Of a stretch of 17,566 nucleotides of DNA, positions 14,601 through 17,566 are shown one piece after another. Position numbers and translations under genes: made by a program. How positions within the stretch are numbered: the first letter of the stretch is position 1; each line of letters opens with the position of its first letter. This DNA is from an uncultured Gammaproteobacteria bacterium (lineage in GTDB: Bacteria > Pseudomonadota > Gammaproteobacteria > Chromatiales > Chromatiaceae). Under the pieces are notes generated by a model. It was given only the letters and a program-made list of their open reading frames with translations, was not told the DNA's origin and made no database searches. The stretch spans positions 1 through 17,566 of the forward strand of contig CALAZS010000242.1 of assembly GCA_937926265.1 (NCBI GenBank), in the 5' to 3' direction.

Positions 14601-14984
14601 ATGACAAAAGAAATAATCAGCACAGACAAGGCTCCACAGGCAATCGGCACCTATTCACAGGCGGTAAAGGTTGGCAGTACAGTGTATCTTTCAGGGCAGA
14701 TACCGCTGGTACCGGAAACCATGGAAATTGTTGAGGGTGATATTGAGGCCCGCATCAGGCAGGTATTTGATAACCTGACCGCAGTTGCCAGGGCTGCGGG
14801 CGGGAATTTATCCGATATCGTTAAGTTAAATATCTTTCTGACTGACCTGACGAATTTCCCGGTCGTCAACCAGGTGATGGCCGAGTATTTTGACGAACCT
14901 TATCCGGCCAGGGCTGCCATTGGAGTAGCCGCTTTACCTAAAGACGCAGGGGTGGAGATGGATGGCGTTATGGAACTCAGCTAG
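14601..14984 (+). CDS. ridA: RidA family enamine/imine deaminase
   Basis: A 127-residue cytoplasmic YjgF/YER057c/UK114-family protein that hydrolyses reactive 2-aminoacrylate and related imines released by PLP enzymes. Visible: the N-terminal STDKAPQAIGTYSQAV (7-22), VYLSGQIPL (28-36), DNLTAVARAAG (57-67), VNQVMAEYF (89-97), and YPARAAIGVAALPKD (101-115) with the substrate-binding Arg R104. Length is normal. ACGGATAA about 9 bases upstream serves as a modest ribosome-binding site. The gene converges with yjbQ, the stop codons being 5 bp apart. ridA lies between spoT and recG in Pseudomonas too, so this is backbone. Confidence 0.96.
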   Translation: MTKEIISTDKAPQAIGTYSQAVKVGSTVYLSGQIPLVPETMEIVEGDIEARIRQVFDNLTAVARAAGGNLSDIVKLNIFLTDLTNFPVVNQVMAEYFDEPYPARAAIGVAALPKDAGVEMDGVMELS

Positions 14985-14989
14985 CGATC

Positions 14990-15412
14990 TTATTCACCGG
15001 TTACCGTCGCGATAACTCTTCGATGCTGAGAGTGGGTACGGTGCTCCCAAAGATAAATTCCCTGCCAGGTACCCAATGCCAACTGGCCATTGCTGACGGG
15101 AATTGTAAGGTCCATATTGGTTAAAATACTGCGCACATGCGCAGACATGTCATCCGGACCTTCATCCGTGTGCCTGAACATTGGACTGCCGTCCGGCACC
15201 GTTTTGGCCATGAAAGTTTCCAGGTCGGAACGCACTGTGGGATCGGCGTTTTCACACAGTATGACTGAAGCACTGGTGTGCTGAACAAACACATGGCACA
15301 GGCCGGTGCTTATTCCGCTTCGTGCAGCAATGTCAGCTATGTCCCTGGTAATGTTGCTGGTTCCCCTTACTTTCGTATGAAATTGCAGGGTTTCCTGATA
15401 AATTTTACTCAT
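14990..15412 (-). CDS. yjbQ: YjbQ/UPF0047 family protein
   Basis: A 140-residue cytoplasmic protein of the UPF0047 family. E. coli YjbQ has weak thiamin phosphate synthase activity; the true role is unclear. Conserved segments: VQHTSASV (43-50), CENADPTVRSDLE (53-65), TDEGPDDMSAHVR (82-94), and GTWQGIYLWEHR (114-125). I start at the ATG 15412-15410, giving MSKIYQETLQF as in homologues; the frame runs on to a TTG at 15511, inside recG, but those 33 residues have no family counterpart. No Shine-Dalgarno is visible. It is divergent from recG across 25 bp and convergent with ridA across 5 bp, so its promoter must lie within recG or in the 25-bp gap. Confidence 0.93.
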   Translation of the reverse strand: MSKIYQETLQFHTKVRGTSNITRDIADIAARSGISTGLCHVFVQHTSASVILCENADPTVRSDLETFMAKTVPDGSPMFRHTDEGPDDMSAHVRSILTNMDLTIPVSNGQLALGTWQGIYLWEHRTHSQHRRVIATVTGE

Positions 15413-15437
15413 TATTAAAATCAAACAATAATTTTTT

Positions 15438-17537
15438 ATGCCTAACAGTGAGCATAACACTGTCGACTTCATTCCCGTAACCCGCCTCAAAGGTGTTGGC
15501 CCTAAAGCCAACGAACGACTGCAGCGCCTGGGTATTCACTCGGTACAGGATGTTCTGTTTCACCTGCCCCTTAAGTACCAGGACCGTTCCAGGGTGGCGT
15601 CATTGGGTTCAGTGCGACCCGGTATGCAGGTTGTGATTGAAGGGGTTATTGATCACAGTGAAATCCGTTTTGGTCGAAGACGTTCCCTGCTGGTGCATAT
15701 TTCAGATGGCACGGGCAGCCTGATTCTGCGGTTTTTTCATTTTTCCAATGCCCAGAAAGCCAACCTCTCAAAAGGCGCACAACTGCGCTGTTTTGGTGAA
15801 GTCAGAAAGGGGCAGCAGCGATATGAAATGGTGCACCCCGAGTACGAGGCCATCCTTGAAACCGGAACCAACAAACCGCTTGAGCAGGCCAGTTTGACGC
15901 CTATATATCCAACCACGGAAGGCATGCACCAGTTAACCTGGCGAGCCTTGATTGAGCAGGCATTGAATCTGCTGGAAAACAAGCAATTGGGGTTGCATGA
16001 ATTGTTGCCGGAGTCTGTTCAGCAGGCTTTGTCTTACCCGACGCTGTCGGATGCACTGATGTTTTTGCATCGTCCCCCGGTTTCAACTGACATCAATTTA
16101 CTGCTGCAGGGTGATAATCCGTCACAACAGAGGCTGGCTTTTGAAGAACTGTTAGCCCACCAGGTCAGTCTGCGGCAGATGCGCTACCGTCACAAGCAAC
16201 ATAGTGCGCCGGTTTTAAAAAGTGACCGGCAGTTGCAACAGGCTTTTTTAAAACAACTGTCTTTTGATTTAACGGTTGCGCAGCAAAGAACGGTTGCTGA
16301 TGTGATTTCTGACCTGGGACGCTCACATCCGATGATGAGACTGGTGCAGGGTGATGTCGGTAGCGGTAAAACCGTGGTCGCGGCACTGGCAGCAATCGAG
16401 GCCATAGCTGCCGGTTACCAGGTCGCCATGATGGCTCCAACAGAATTACTGGCAGAACAGCATTTAAGAAATTTCACCGGCTGGTTTGAAAAATTGCAGA
16501 TTCCGGTTGCCTGGCTTACCGGCAAGATTAAAGGTAAGGAGCGAAAAAAACTGCTCGGGGCGGTTGCTGAAGGCAGGATCAGTTTGCTGGTGGGAACCCA
16601 TGCTCTGTTTCAGGATGAAGTGAAGTACCATAAGCTCGGACTGGTGATCATTGACGAGCAGCATCGATTTGGCGTGCATCAACGCCTGGCACTGAAACAA
16701 AAGGCCGAAAACCTGGTGCCGCACCAGTTGGTCATGACGGCAACGCCCATTCCAAGAACGCTGGCAATGACGGCTTTCGCTGATCTGGATGTGTCGGTAA
16801 TTGATGAACTGCCTCCGGGAAGAACACCGGTAACAACCGTAGTGATAGCAGATTCAAGGCGTGAGGAAGTTATTGAACGGGTCAGGGATGCCTGCCAGTC
16901 CGGCAGACAGGCTTACTGGGTGTGTACGCTGATTGAAGAATCTGAAACGCTACAATGCCAGGCTGCGGAAGACACGGCACTCGAGTTAACAGATAAACTT
17001 TCCGGTCTTAACGTGGGGCTGGTGCATGGCCGGCTATCCGGCGATGAAAAGGAACGCACCATGCAGCAGTTCAAGCAGGCTGAAATTGATGTGCTGGTTG
17101 CCACCACTGTGATTGAGGTGGGAGTGGATGTACCCAATGCCAGCCTGATGATCATTGAAAATCCCGAGCGTCTCGGGCTATCGCAATTGCATCAGCTGCG
17201 CGGCCGTGTTGGTCGCGGACAGATTGAAAGCCACTGTCTGTTGATGTACCACCCGCCATTAAGTCAGAACGGTACCGAAAGGCTTGCCGTGATGCGGGAA
17301 ACCACCGATGGTTTCGTGGTCGCGCAAAAGGACCTGGAATTACGTGGACCCGGAGAAGTGCTTGGTACCCGTCAGACCGGAGAAATGCAGCTGAAAATTG
17401 CCGACCTGGTCAGGGACCAGGAACTGTTGCCCCGGGCGCAGAAAGCTGCAGAACTCATGATCGCAGAATATCCGCAGCAGGCAGATGAACTTGTGCAGCG
17501 CTGGATTGGTCAGAGGCTTAACTATGCTGAAGTCTAA
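15438..17537 (+). CDS. recG: ATP-dependent DNA helicase RecG
   Basis: A 699-residue helicase that remodels stalled replication forks and branch-migrates Holliday junctions (E. coli RecG is 693). N-terminal wedge region opens with TRLKGVGPKANERL; the OB fold lies at about 60-125. Helicase motifs are complete: GDVGSGKT (305-312, K311), MAPTELLAEQH, DEQH box (406-409), MTATPIPRTL (433-442), VHGRLSGDEKERTM, TTVIEVGVDVP, and QLRGRVGRG (about 585-593), followed by ELRGPGEVLGTRQTG. The ATG at 15438 matches the family start; the 25-bp leader is T-rich without a Shine-Dalgarno. The gene is complete, with 29 bp of window beyond it and no clear terminator. Confidence 0.98.
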   Translation: MPNSEHNTVDFIPVTRLKGVGPKANERLQRLGIHSVQDVLFHLPLKYQDRSRVASLGSVRPGMQVVIEGVIDHSEIRFGRRRSLLVHISDGTGSLILRFFHFSNAQKANLSKGAQLRCFGEVRKGQQRYEMVHPEYEAILETGTNKPLEQASLTPIYPTTEGMHQLTWRALIEQALNLLENKQLGLHELLPESVQQALSYPTLSDALMFLHRPPVSTDINLLLQGDNPSQQRLAFEELLAHQVSLRQMRYRHKQHSAPVLKSDRQLQQAFLKQLSFDLTVAQQRTVADVISDLGRSHPMMRLVQGDVGSGKTVVAALAAIEAIAAGYQVAMMAPTELLAEQHLRNFTGWFEKLQIPVAWLTGKIKGKERKKLLGAVAEGRISLLVGTHALFQDEVKYHKLGLVIIDEQHRFGVHQRLALKQKAENLVPHQLVMTATPIPRTLAMTAFADLDVSVIDELPPGRTPVTTVVIADSRREEVIERVRDACQSGRQAYWVCTLIEESETLQCQAAEDTALELTDKLSGLNVGLVHGRLSGDEKERTMQQFKQAEIDVLVATTVIEVGVDVPNASLMIIENPERLGLSQLHQLRGRVGRGQIESHCLLMYHPPLSQNGTERLAVMRETTDGFVVAQKDLELRGPGEVLGTRQTGEMQLKIADLVRDQELLPRAQKAAELMIAEYPQQADELVQRWIGQRLNYAEV

Positions 17538-17566
17538 AGCATGTTAGACTGCACGGGTTTTTGGGG

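Noticed and set aside
15413..15511. Longer N-terminus for YjbQ overlapping recG
   Set aside because: It would start at TTG inside recG; homologues begin at the equivalent of the ATG at 15412.

Overview
The window reads as ordinary chromosomal backbone of a gammaproteobacterium. The order yicC, gmk, rpoZ, spoT, then ridA and recG, is a familiar gammaproteobacterial neighbourhood (Pseudomonas has a closely similar order), and the proteins have family-typical lengths and intact active sites. I cannot name a genus. There are no tRNA or rRNA genes, CRISPR arrays, insertion sequences or phage genes. What makes the window distinctive is the amount of signal transduction placed into this housekeeping neighbourhood.

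Layout. Positions 8-1863 (minus strand) hold a Hanks-type Ser/Thr kinase and a PP2C phosphatase that overlap by 4 bp. Positions 1961-9234 (plus) hold yicC, a 890-residue hybrid histidine kinase, a stand-alone receiver protein, gmk, rpoZ and spoT. The first four are separated by only 28, 7 and 18 bp, so the two-component pair probably shares a transcript with gmk. Positions 9295-10992 (plus) hold a membrane histidine kinase with a periplasmic solute-binding sensor domain and no receiver partner nearby. Positions 10993-11185, between convergent genes, hold a dense cluster of hairpins: terminators, two REP-like GTAG hairpins and a perfect 14-bp inverted repeat. Positions 11177-14374 (minus) hold a two-gene unit: a TupA-like periplasmic binding protein followed 6 bp later by a membrane GGDEF-EAL protein. 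Positions 14601-17537 hold ridA (plus), yjbQ (minus) and recG (plus), packed very tightly.

How the parts may work together. Gmk (GMP to GDP), SpoT ((p)ppGpp synthesis and hydrolysis) and the GGDEF-EAL protein (c-di-GMP) all act on guanine nucleotides; omega (rpoZ) is an RNA polymerase subunit involved in the ppGpp response in E. coli. Around them sit four sensory inputs: a Cache-type hybrid kinase with its lone receiver, a solute-binding-domain kinase, a binding-protein-coupled c-di-GMP enzyme, and a Ser/Thr kinase-phosphatase switch. That these form one network is inference from proximity.

The best candidate for something not well described is the TupA-like binding protein paired with a GGDEF-EAL enzyme that has an all-helical periplasmic sensor, with no ABC transporter genes beside it. 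This resembles NspS-MbaA and TorT-TorS in logic, but with an oxyanion-type binding protein. The second is the insertion of a complete phosphorelay into the yicC-gmk operon. The window starts with seven G and ends with four G, so it may be a whole contig whose extreme ends deserve caution.
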